Positions 1 through 6,369 of a stretch of 6,414 bases of DNA are shown here, one piece after another. This DNA comes from Clostridia bacterium (GTDB taxonomy: Bacteria > Bacillota > Clostridia > Oscillospirales > Acutalibacteraceae), in the NCBI GenBank assembly GCA_017534365.1, contig JAFWCS010000237.1, positions 1-6,414 on the forward strand, read 5' to 3'. Position 1 is the stretch's first letter. Each line of letters begins with the position of its first letter. The notes below the pieces were generated by a model. That model was not told the origin of the DNA, did no database searches, and saw only the letters and a program-made list of their open reading frames with translations. A program made the position numbers and the translations under genes.

Positions 1-1357
1 CGTAGCCGAACATATTCAGCGTCTGGCCGCCGCTGTTTTTCTCCTGATACGCCTCCCAGTTTTCCTGAATCTGGCTCGGCATATTCCAGGTGATGAAATG
101 CGTCGGCGGCACACAGGCAAAGACTTCTGTTCCGTCGATGCCGCGCCAGATGAAATTGTTGTGCGGAAAACGGTTCGTATCGTTCCAGGTCGACATCTTG
201 TTTGATACGAAATAATCAACGCCGCTCTTTTTCAGGATCTGCGGCAGGATCCAGCTGTTGCCGAAGACGTCCGGCAGCCAGCAGGAATTCACGGTGAGCC
301 CGAATTTTTCTCTGAAATACTGCTGCCCGTAAAGGCACTGCCGGATCAGACTTTCCGCCGACGGCAGGTTGCAGTCGCTTTCCACGTACATCGCCCCGAC
401 GGGCTCAAACCGGCCGGCGGCGATTTTTTCCTTCAGCTCTGCAAAGACCTCCGGGTAATACTTTTCAAGCGTTTCATAGGTGAACGCCTGCGTGTGCGCG
501 TATCTGAAATCCGGATACTTATCCATCAGACGCAGCTGGATGAGCACCGTGCGCAGATTCTTCTGCACACTGTGGATCCTGCGCCAGTAATAGGCGATAT
601 CCAGGTGGGAGTGCGCCACGAGCGCGACGTTTCCGCTGCCTTTGTAGGTTTTGTTTTCAAAAATCCGGTTCTGGATATATGCTGCAGCCGCCGCGGCGTC
701 TTCCGTTCTGAAATCATCAAAATCGATCAGATTCAGCGCATTGCTGAGTTCTTTGTTGACCAGATCGCGGAATCCTTCTGCAAACAGGTCGCTCTTCGCG
801 ATATCAAGCAGCAGCTCGATATCATAAACCAGGGACTGCACCGTCTGATTGACCGTCCTCAGAGAAGCCCCCTCAAAGATCTGGCGGCAGCCGCGGACGG
901 CCAGCACCTCGGGATTGCGCTCGTCATCCGGCTTTGAGCGGTTATAGGCTTCGATCTCAAAATGCAGCCGACTGTCCGAAATATACGGCGTGACGGCGAT
1001 GCGCCCCCGGTTCGGATCGATGCCGCCGAGATAAAAGCCGTTGCATTTCACGATCATTTCCGCGGACGTTTTGAGATAGAAATACACCTCTCTGCCGCGC
1101 ATGGATGCGGGAATTTCAGCCTCCGCTTCGATGAAGGCGCTGCCGTCGGGAGAAAAATACAGATCGCCTTTTTTGAGCGGCCGCGGCAGATCGTCATAGA
1201 ATTCATAGTCGTTTTCACCGGTCTGCCGCGCTTCACGAATCGTCAGCGCGGTGATTTCCTCCGATTGATCATAAATATGTCGTTTCAGCCAGCCGAACCG
1301 CAGATCCGTCCATTCCTCCGGGCGAAGGCTTCTGCGGGTTACCTTAATATGCGCCAT
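1..1357 (-). CDS. GH38 alpha-mannosidase, cytosolic (MAN2C1/Ams1-like) type, 3' end cut by window
   Basis: This is the N-terminal 452 residues of a GH38 alpha-mannosidase, a zinc-dependent retaining exo-enzyme that releases alpha-linked mannose. About 250 residues precede the first catalytic motif, as in the cytosolic MAN2C1/Ams1-like group. No signal peptide is visible, so it probably acts in the cytoplasm on imported oligosaccharides. The motif HSHLD lies at residues 249-253, and by family analogy H251 and D253 bind zinc. WLPDVFGNS contains D363, the expected nucleophile and third zinc ligand. The fourth ligand, a histidine, and the C-terminal beta domains lie beyond base 1; full members have about 1000 residues. 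The ATG at 1357 is chosen because GAGGTGA precedes it closely and the reading frame matches the family from there. It is the third gene of the probable GH39-nifU-like-GH38 operon. Family is certain; exact linkage specificity is not. Confidence 0.95.
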   Translation of the reverse strand, partial: MAHIKVTRRSLRPEEWTDLRFGWLKRHIYDQSEEITALTIREARQTGENDYEFYDDLPRPLKKGDLYFSPDGSAFIEAEAEIPASMRGREVYFYLKTSAEMIVKCNGFYLGGIDPNRGRIAVTPYISDSRLHFEIEAYNRSKPDDERNPEVLAVRGCRQIFEGASLRTVNQTVQSLVYDIELLLDIAKSDLFAEGFRDLVNKELSNALNLIDFDDFRTEDAAAAAAYIQNRIFENKTYKGSGNVALVAHSHLDIAYYWRRIHSVQKNLRTVLIQLRLMDKYPDFRYAHTQAFTYETLEKYYPEVFAELKEKIAAGRFEPVGAMYVESDCNLPSAESLIRQCLYGQQYFREKFGLTVNSCWLPDVFGNSWILPQILKKSGVDYFVSNKMSTWNDTNRFPHNNFIWRGIDGTEVFACVPPTHFITWNMPSQIQENWEAYQEKNSGGQTLNMFGY

Positions 1358-1360
1358 ACG

Positions 1361-1367
1361 TCACCTC
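1361..1367 (-). promoter_or_regulatory. Ribosome binding site of the GH38 gene, overlapping the upstream stop codon
   Basis: On the minus strand GAGGTGA lies with its GAGG core 6 bases before the ATG at 1357. It overlaps the TGA stop (1368-1366) of the NifU-like gene. Ribosomes finishing the small gene would therefore sit on the mannosidase start signal, which suggests translational coupling. Confidence 0.75.
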
Positions 1368-1599
1368 AAACATCCTGAAAATAAGGCTTTTTGCGAATGC
1401 CGATCAGCCGGACCGTTTCGCCCGTGTCTTTTTCGATCTGCTGCTCCGCCCAGGCGAGGCAGCGATCGAGCATGTGGCATTTGGAGCATTCGCCCTGCAT
1501 GATGACGGTTACCTCGTTTCCCTCGCGGTGAGCATACGTGATCTCACCGCCGTCTCCCTGAATCTTCGGCCGTAAAACCCGGTTGATATATTCTTCCAT
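1366..1599 (-). CDS. Small NifU-like (Nfu C-terminal domain) protein
   Basis: The 77-residue product is almost wholly a NifU C-terminal-type domain (PF01106-like). It has LRPKIQGDGGEI at residues 9-20, a beta strand around 29-34 (EVTVIM), then QGECSKCH with the CxxC pair C38 and C41, followed by a helix to about residue 58. In this family the CxxC pairs of two subunits hold an iron-sulfur cluster for transfer to target proteins. A third cysteine, C47, lies five residues after C41, where typical members have a threonine- or leucine-rich helix start. The ATG at 1599 has GAGGAGAG about 7-9 bases upstream. It lies 61 bases after GH39 with no terminator between, and 8 bases before GH38. No client protein is visible here: neither glycosidase is expected to need a cluster. 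The domain call is firm; the biological role is inference. Confidence 0.85.
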   Translation of the reverse strand: MEEYINRVLRPKIQGDGGEITYAHREGNEVTVIMQGECSKCHMLDRCLAWAEQQIEKDTGETVRLIGIRKKPYFQDV

Positions 1600-1660
1600 A
1601 TCAGAACTCTCCTCGTCAAGTCGGAATCTGCTTTTTCTGAGTGCCGAAACAAGCTGTTAT

Positions 1661-3028
1661 TTAGGGTTGTTTAAATGTAACGTAAAGCATGGAGCCGCTT
1701 TCGATTTTGTCGGGCAGCGGGATCTCCACCCATTCGCAGGCTTCGTTGACCGTCATGCAATTGTCAACGATATAGTCTCCTGCGTCGATCTGAAGCTTCC
1801 GGTCTCTTTTTTCGGAGACGTTGGAGATCAGCAGCGCCTGCCCGCTTTCGCCGGTCGCGGCGAGTGCATACAGATCCTCGGGCAGCCAGAGGTTTTTGAT
1901 CTTTGCCTGATTCCCAAGCTGATACATCTGACCGAACGCATTGAAACCGTAATAGGCAGAAGAGGGCTGCCGGCCGTTTACAAACAGACCTGCCCACAGC
2001 TGCGCGTCATCATCCCCGTCATAATAATGCGCCATATCCAGCCCTTCGTTCTGGAACATGATCAGCATGGACGTCTGATTCGCGCCGTAGCGGCGATCGA
2101 TCTTGTCATTCTCCATCGGATTATAGTTCCATTCGTCGCAGATGATCTCCGCCTCTGCGTAGCCGGCTTTTTTGAGGTTTTCTCTGACGAATGCAATATA
2201 GTGGGCGTTTTTTTCGGTCGTGGTGTAGCTGTGCCAGGTGAAAAAATCCATGGGAGAATGATGCGCTTTGATATAACTGAGAAAATTCCGGAAATAGGTG
2301 ATGAAATATTGATTTCTCGGGCTTGCGCCGGTGTTTACTGCGTTCGTTTTCGTCAGCGCATAGAATCCGCAGGAGCCGTAACCGCCGAATTTCAGCGCGG
2401 GGAATTTCTCCTTGAGATATTTTGCGGCCGTATCATACAGGCGAAAGAATTCCTCATCGGTGCCTTTCCAGAAATGGTTATCCGAAAGATCGTCGCTGTT
2501 TTCGGGCTCGTTCCAGATTTCCCAATACTGTATCCCGTAATGAAAGCCGTTTGCCCAGCCCTCGTTGTAATGCAGAATCATATGCTCGCAGATCTGCGAC
2601 CATTTTGTGTAATCTGCGGGAGGCACCAGATGATCGTGATCGGCAACCGGATTGCTCCAGCTGATGCCGAGGCGGAAGAACGGCTCCATGCCCGTATCGA
2701 CGATGGAAGCCAGCACCTTGTCGCATTCGGCGAAGTGATAGGCGCTTTCATCGTTGACGTCTTTCGAAAAATCGGGGAAAATGCGGTGAATATCCGTGCA
2801 GTTGATATCGTGCGTCCTGCACGAGGTCATGTTCGCCTCGGTGAACAGCCTGTTCACTTCGCTGTCAAGCTCATATTCCGGCATCCGGCCGATATTGTGA
2901 ACGGGGCGGATCTCATCCACGACCGTATCAAAATCGACACGGAGCACGTTGGGCGTGAACAGTGTCTGCGAAAACGAAGCGATGAATGCGAGCATTGCCG
3001 TGAATAGGGCGATCGCCTTTTGCATCAT
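1661..3028 (-). CDS. GH39-like (clan GH-A) glycoside hydrolase, beta-xylosidase-related
   Basis: The 455-residue product has a TIM-barrel glycosidase layout. YWEIWNEPE at residues 168-176 carries the acid/base E174, and ICDEWN at 296-301 carries the nucleophile E299. FFTWHSYT (262-269) matches the conserved His-Tyr region between them. The 125-residue gap between catalytic glutamates is close to that of GH39 beta-xylosidases. Residues from about 375 look like a small beta-sandwich typical of clan GH-A. Residues 1-20 (one Lys, then a hydrophobic run to S20) resemble a signal peptide, with a weak possible cleavage after SFS, so export is possible but uncertain. It is the first gene of the minus-strand operon, with its own promoter 35-40 bases upstream. 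GH39 contains beta-xylosidases, alpha-L-iduronidases and others, so the substrate is unresolved. Other clan GH-A families with the same WNEP motif are possible. Confidence 0.85.
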   Translation of the reverse strand: MMQKAIALFTAMLAFIASFSQTLFTPNVLRVDFDTVVDEIRPVHNIGRMPEYELDSEVNRLFTEANMTSCRTHDINCTDIHRIFPDFSKDVNDESAYHFAECDKVLASIVDTGMEPFFRLGISWSNPVADHDHLVPPADYTKWSQICEHMILHYNEGWANGFHYGIQYWEIWNEPENSDDLSDNHFWKGTDEEFFRLYDTAAKYLKEKFPALKFGGYGSCGFYALTKTNAVNTGASPRNQYFITYFRNFLSYIKAHHSPMDFFTWHSYTTTEKNAHYIAFVRENLKKAGYAEAEIICDEWNYNPMENDKIDRRYGANQTSMLIMFQNEGLDMAHYYDGDDDAQLWAGLFVNGRQPSSAYYGFNAFGQMYQLGNQAKIKNLWLPEDLYALAATGESGQALLISNVSEKRDRKLQIDAGDYIVDNCMTVNEACEWVEIPLPDKIESGSMLYVTFKQP

Positions 3029-3035
3029 TCTGATT

Positions 3036-3040
3036 CCTCC
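3036..3040 (-). promoter_or_regulatory. Ribosome binding site of the GH39 gene, choosing between tandem ATGs
   Basis: The gene begins with two adjacent ATG codons (3028 and 3025). GGAGG, inside a longer GGGGGAGGA run, ends 7 bases before the first and 10 before the second. The spacing favours the first ATG. Confidence 0.7.
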
Positions 3041-3069
3041 CCCAAACCACGATTTACCTTGTTATTTTG

Positions 3070-3098
3070 ATTTTATCATATGTAAACCGATTTTTCAA
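3070..3098 (-). promoter_or_regulatory. Sigma-70-type promoter of the GH39-nifU-like-GH38 operon
   Basis: On the minus strand TTGAAA (3098-3093) is separated by exactly 17 bases from TAAAAT (3075-3070), with a TG one base before the -10 (extended -10). Transcription would start near 3063, giving a leader of about 35 bases before the GH39 ATG. The spacer contains AAACCGATTT (+ strand 3084-3093), a partial LacI-family/cre-like core, which hints at catabolite or sugar control but lacks the outer bases of a full cre site. Confidence 0.75.
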
Positions 3099-3181
3099 TC
3101 ACTTTTCTACGCCTGCGCAGCAATGGGATCGTGAAAGCCGGCGAAAGAGATCATCCGAACCGGCGGCATCACAACGCTTGG

Positions 3182-3220
3182 AAAAAAACGGAACCGACAG
3201 TGGTTGAACTGCGGTTCCGT
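3182..3220 (-). terminator. Intrinsic terminator of the FAD oxidoreductase gene
   Basis: Read on the minus strand, a perfect 9-base-pair stem (arms 3220-3212 and 3196-3188, ACGGAACCG/CGGTTCCGT) encloses an inner CAGT/ACTG pairing. It is followed directly by seven T residues (3188-3182). This is a textbook rho-independent terminator for transcripts arriving from the right. It lies 30 bases past the stop at 3250 that the gene would use if its frameshift were repaired. It insulates the oxidoreductase from the GH39 operon promoter. Confidence 0.92.
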
Positions 3221-3249
3221 GTGACTTATCTTGCTGCATCAAAAGGATG

Positions 3250-3312
3250 TCATCGTTTATTTCGGATACTTGCCCGATAGGCCGCTGCTGCGCCGCCGGC
3301 TACCGCCAAAGC
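3250..3312 (-). pseudogene. Out-of-frame C-terminal tail of the FAD oxidoreductase
   Basis: In the frame one base off from the oxidoreductase, bases 3312 to 3253 encode ALAVAGGAAAAYRASIRNKR, followed by TGA at 3252-3250. Joined after ENGGG, this gives the Ala/Gly-rich helix that closes the FAD domain in this family. Adding one G to the run at 3312-3314 (GGG to GGGG) would join the frames with no other change. The repaired stop lies 30 bases from the terminator. The cause may be a real mutation or a base-call error in a G run within GC-rich sequence. Confidence 0.7.
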
Positions 3313-4754
3313 CCGCCGCCGTTTTCGCTCTGCTGGCCGATGAACCACAGGTTTTTCACCGGCGTTTTGTGAGGCGGATTCTTCTGATGCCAGACGGGCA
3401 CCGTGCCGCCGAACGAGCTTTTTCTCATATGCGTCATTTCTCTGTAATCGGCAGCCGTCATGATCTTTCTGACGGTGATATGCTGCCTGAGATCCGGCAG
3501 ATAGCGCTCGGCTTTTTCCAGCAGATGGTCGGCATAGAGTTCCTTTTTCGCCTCCCAATCGCCGTCGCAAAGCGTATCCGGCGCAACGGTATAGACCGTC
3601 AGGCAGTGCTTGCCGTCGGGCGCAAATTCCGGTGCGTGATAAGACGGAATGAACAGCAGGAAGCCGTCTTCGCCGTCATGGTATTGACCGGCGCGCAGGC
3701 GTTCGGTCGCCTTTGAGAGATCATAGGAACCGTAACAATAGCACAGGGCCGTGCCCAGCACTTTGACTGGATCAAAATCAACGCCGGCGTGCACCATGAA
3801 GACGGCTTCCATCGGGCGGTAGGTCTCCAGAATGCGTCTGTAACCGTCGTCCAGGTGTTCCATGCCGACGGCGTTGCCGAAGAAATCACGTCCGCTGCCG
3901 CTTCCGGCAACGACGTCCGCCTTTTCCTGCGAGCCATTCGCGAGACGCACGCCGACCGCTGTTCCGTTTTCGATCAGCACGCGGTCAACGACTGTGTTCA
4001 GCTTGATCACGCCGCCGTTTTTTGTAATATAATCCGCAAGCGCTTCCGCGATTTTCTGACAGCCGCCCCGGATATAACCGAAGCCGCCGAGCACGTGCTT
4101 GCCGTTTTTTTCGAGCGGGATTCTGTCGTCGAATCCGGTTTCGAGGTTTGTCAGCGGAACGGCAAGCCCCCAGACCTCCCGCGGGTCGGCGCAGTAATCG
4201 GCGAGGATGCCGGTATATAGCGCCTGCAGCTTTTGATCTTTGAAGAAGTGCTCCACCAGCTCCTGCGCCGTCATGCGGGCATAGCGCGCCACCGGCAGGA
4301 AGGACGCGGCCAGGGCAAGCGTACTGCCGGGAGATAATTTGCGGTTGAGGTGATAGCGCACGCGCATCATCCGGTCGTAAAACCGGTAGTAAGCATCCAG
4401 CCCGGCGGCGTCGTCGGGGAACAGCTGCTTGAGGCGTTCACGGCGCCAGTAGGGCCCTTCGTATTGTTCCGGCCGATGCATGGAATAATCCGGCATTTCT
4501 ACGTTCCGGTCGGCGCGCATCAGATCAAGGTGAATCCCGAATTCGGCGAGCAGATTGCTCATCGGCTCGCCCGGCAGCAGGTCGCACATCAGAAGCGGAC
4601 CCTGCTCAAAGCGATAATCGCCGACCTCGCAAAGCGCCAGCACGCCGCCGGGCACCGGATTTTTATCATAGATCACCACTTCATGCCCGTCTTTGACGGC
4701 CATGGCGCCGAACACCAGACCGGCAAGGCCCGCGCCGATCACGCAGTATTTCAT
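3300..4754 (-). CDS. FAD-dependent oxidoreductase, phytoene desaturase (CrtI)-like, with probable C-terminal frameshift
   Basis: The 484-residue frame starts with a Rossmann dinucleotide-binding motif, VIGAGLAG (residues 5-12, GxGxxG), with an acidic residue at D30 ending the second strand, then PGG (35-37) and RFEQGP as in the CrtI/amine-oxidase-like flavoproteins. The conserved C-terminal FAD motif NLWFIGQQSENGGG lies at 468-481. The family oxidises or isomerises lipophilic polyenes and related substrates. No carotenoid genes are nearby, so the substrate here is unknown. The ATG at 4754 has GGAGG 7 bases upstream. The frame ends at 3300, three residues after GGG, where family members normally continue with an Ala/Gly-rich helix. 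That helix is encoded in the next frame (see 3250-3312), so the true product is probably about 501 residues. The gene is divergent from the transporter at 4883. Confidence 0.88.
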   Translation of the reverse strand: MKYCVIGAGLAGLVFGAMAVKDGHEVVIYDKNPVPGGVLALCEVGDYRFEQGPLLMCDLLPGEPMSNLLAEFGIHLDLMRADRNVEMPDYSMHRPEQYEGPYWRRERLKQLFPDDAAGLDAYYRFYDRMMRVRYHLNRKLSPGSTLALAASFLPVARYARMTAQELVEHFFKDQKLQALYTGILADYCADPREVWGLAVPLTNLETGFDDRIPLEKNGKHVLGGFGYIRGGCQKIAEALADYITKNGGVIKLNTVVDRVLIENGTAVGVRLANGSQEKADVVAGSGSGRDFFGNAVGMEHLDDGYRRILETYRPMEAVFMVHAGVDFDPVKVLGTALCYCYGSYDLSKATERLRAGQYHDGEDGFLLFIPSYHAPEFAPDGKHCLTVYTVAPDTLCDGDWEAKKELYADHLLEKAERYLPDLRQHITVRKIMTAADYREMTHMRKSSFGGTVPVWHQKNPPHKTPVKNLWFIGQQSENGGGLWR

Positions 4755-4772
4755 CTTATCGCCTCCGTTAAT

Positions 4773-4801
4773 ATTATAAAACGATTGACGGAAAAAGTAA
4801 A
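4773..4801 (-). promoter_or_regulatory. Candidate promoter of the FAD oxidoreductase gene
   Basis: On the minus strand TTTACT (4801-4796), 17 bases, then a perfect TATAAT (4778-4773). A start 6-7 bases further would fall on the ribosome binding site (4766-4762), leaving an unusually short leader. An alternative further upstream is TTGAAA (4826-4821), 17 bases, TATTTA (4803-4798), which has a weaker -10 but a more normal leader. Either could be used. Confidence 0.45.
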
Positions 4802-4819
4802 TATCCTGTCATCCAATAC

Positions 4820-4848
4820 TTTTCAAACGCGGAATAATATGATAAAAT
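4820..4848 (+). promoter_or_regulatory. Candidate promoter of the MFS transporter gene
   Basis: An extended -10 element, TGATAAAAT (4840-4848), lies 17 bases after a weak -35, TTTTCA (4820-4825). It would give a leader of about 28 bases before the ATG at 4883. The 12 bases ATATGATAAAAT (4837-4848) are identical to the -10 region of the GH39 operon promoter on the opposite strand. Confidence 0.55.
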
Positions 4849-4882
4849 ATAACAAGATCAGATTCGATCCGGGAGGCAGAGC

Positions 4883-6277
4883 ATGAAAAACGAAAGCAAA
4901 ATCATGGCGCGTGAGCAAAAGCAGCTCGCAAGGCTGGAAAAGCGCGGGAACAAAAAACCCTATTTCGGCTATTATGCGGTGATCCTGATTCTGGTCGCCG
5001 CAGTCAATATCATTGACGAGATCACCTCGAGTCTCCCGGCAAATCTGCAGTCCTGCTATGTGACGGAGTTCCTGGCGATCAACGGACGCAGCTATACGGA
5101 TGCGCTGTCTCTGCACGGCACGGTGAGCATCCTCAGCTACGTGCTCGGCATCCTTACGCCGTTTTATAAGGCGCTGGCGGATAAGATCGGGCGCAAGCCC
5201 TTGTTTTTCCTTTCTACCATCGGCATGAGCATCGGCATGCTGATCGCGTCCGTGGCGCCCAACTACTGGATCTATCTCTTCGGCTCCTCCGTCATGAGTT
5301 TTTTCATTGCGCACGATATTCAGATCATCTATATTCTGGAGGTCGCGCCCGCGAAGCATCGCGCTAGAATTTACAGCATTCTGAAATCGATCGGGATCGT
5401 CGGCGTTGTCGCCATTCCGTGGATGCGCAAAGTGCTGATGCAAAACGACCCGGCCCGCTGGCGCATTGTCTATCTGGTTCCCGCGATCGCCGCCTTCACG
5501 GCAGCCGTCTGCGTCCTGCTTTTTGCGAGGGAAACGAGCGTCTATATTGAAGGACGCACTGCTTATCTTCGCCGCCCCTATGCCGAGCGCAGGGAAGAAG
5601 CGGAGCGGCTCAGACGCGAGAAGAAATCCGACGCCAACCGGCAGGGCGTGTTTGCAGGCGTGAAATACATTATGAAGCACCGCGATCTGCGCGCGCTGAT
5701 GATCTTTCACATCATTTTTGACGTGGGCCTCGCTTGCGTGGGGCTGTATCATGAATCCATGCTGAAAGAAGCGGGCTACTCAACGGCGGACGCTACGCAG
5801 GCGCTTTTTTTTGTTCCCTTGTTGTATGCAGCCTGCGTTTTTATCAGCGGCTTTGTGGCGGATACACTCGGGCGCAAAAAGACGATCCTGCTCTTCGGCG
5901 CGCTGCATATTCTCGCATTCTGCGCTTTTGTCTACGGCCTGCGCCACGGCTTTACGCCAACGGTTCTGGGTCTGCTTTGCGGCGTCTATCAGGGCGGCTA
6001 CTGGATCGGCCGCGATTATATGGACATCATGGTCACCGAAAAAGTGCCGACGGAGATCCGCGCCTCCGTGATGGGCGCGGACGGTCTGCTGGTCACGATC
6101 GGGATGGCGGTCGGCTATCTGCTTTGTATTGCGGGCATCAGCGTGATCGGCGTCGCGTTCGCCTGCCTGCTGGTCACGGTGCCGTGCGTTGCGATCGCGA
6201 TCATCGGCGTCTGCGTCAAAGTCAAAGAAACCAAGGGCACGGCCATGGAAACGATCGTTGATACAGCGGAGCAGTGA
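4883..6277 (+). CDS. MFS transporter, sugar-porter-like
   Basis: The 464-residue product is an inner-membrane major facilitator with about 12 membrane segments: roughly 31-50, 76-95, 106-123, 127-147, 163-180, 193-214, then 270-290, 305-325, 334-352, 358-378, 397-418 and 420-443. The MFS signature appears in both halves as ADKIGRKP (99-106) and ADTLGRKK (326-333). A charged cytoplasmic loop (about 215-265, rich in Arg and Glu) separates the halves. RETSVY after segment 6 and KETKGTAMETI (448-458) resemble the PESPR and PETKG signatures of the sugar porter family, but are not exact. D45 and E46 lie in segment 1, compatible with proton coupling. The ATG at 4883 has GGGAGG 6 bases upstream, and a basic N-terminal tail of about 25 residues precedes the first segment. 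Substrate is not determinable; a sugar is inferred from motifs and nearby glycosidases. Confidence 0.9.
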   Translation: MKNESKIMAREQKQLARLEKRGNKKPYFGYYAVILILVAAVNIIDEITSSLPANLQSCYVTEFLAINGRSYTDALSLHGTVSILSYVLGILTPFYKALADKIGRKPLFFLSTIGMSIGMLIASVAPNYWIYLFGSSVMSFFIAHDIQIIYILEVAPAKHRARIYSILKSIGIVGVVAIPWMRKVLMQNDPARWRIVYLVPAIAAFTAAVCVLLFARETSVYIEGRTAYLRRPYAERREEAERLRREKKSDANRQGVFAGVKYIMKHRDLRALMIFHIIFDVGLACVGLYHESMLKEAGYSTADATQALFFVPLLYAACVFISGFVADTLGRKKTILLFGALHILAFCAFVYGLRHGFTPTVLGLLCGVYQGGYWIGRDYMDIMVTEKVPTEIRASVMGADGLLVTIGMAVGYLLCIAGISVIGVAFACLLVTVPCVAIAIIGVCVKVKETKGTAMETIVDTAEQ

Positions 6278-6369
6278 TGACGGTCGAGCGGATAAATGTC
6301 TGCGCTTCGCCTGAAAGACCGCGCGCTTCCTTTCGTGATAGGAATTTATCCTTATACATACGGCCGTCA
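6278..6369 (+). other. Possible structured RNA element with three-way junction
   Basis: The segment begins at the base after the transporter stop. An outer 9-pair stem joins TGACGGTCG (6278-6286) to CGGCCGTCA (6361-6369), with one G-U pair. A second 8-pair stem joins GGATAAAT (6290-6297) to ATTTATCC (6344-6351). Inside it two hairpins abut the stem exactly: 6298-6319 (GTCT/AGAC outer, GCG/CGC inner) and 6328-6343 (TCCT/AGGA, 8-base loop), joined by a GC-rich linker, 6320-6327. The G-U pair would be an A-C mismatch on the minus strand, so plus-strand RNA is favoured. There is no U tract, so it is not a standard terminator. No known riboswitch consensus is recognised. It could be a leader of the next gene, a 3' UTR element, or chance. 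Confidence 0.4.

Noticed and set aside
494..1378. Two plus-strand open frames opposite the GH38 gene
   Set aside because: They are shadows: the minus strand here encodes conserved GH38 motifs, and the plus-strand products resemble nothing.
1600..1660. Possible terminator or separate promoter between GH39 and the NifU-like gene
   Set aside because: The 61-base gap shows no stable hairpin with a T run and no convincing -35/-10 pair, so read-through is the simplest view.
1583..3007. 474-residue open frame on the plus strand opposite the GH39 gene
   Set aside because: It is antisense to a gene with clear catalytic motifs, has no recognisable domain, and its length is explained by the codon bias of the real gene.
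3131..3172. Imperfect nested inverted repeat (GTGA/TCAC outside GCCGG/CCGGC) between the terminator and the GH39 promoter
   Set aside because: The stems are short, the loop is 18 bases, there is no U tract, and it lies in a region not expected to be transcribed. It fits chance in GC-rich sequence.
4823..5752. 309-residue open frame on the minus strand opposite the MFS gene
   Set aside because: Its His-, Asp- and Arg-rich composition is typical of a shadow of a membrane protein gene, and it overlaps the transporter promoter and coding region.
6278..6369. The post-transporter stem as an intrinsic terminator or a tRNA
   Set aside because: No T run follows the stem on the plus strand, and the arms and loops do not fit a tRNA cloverleaf.
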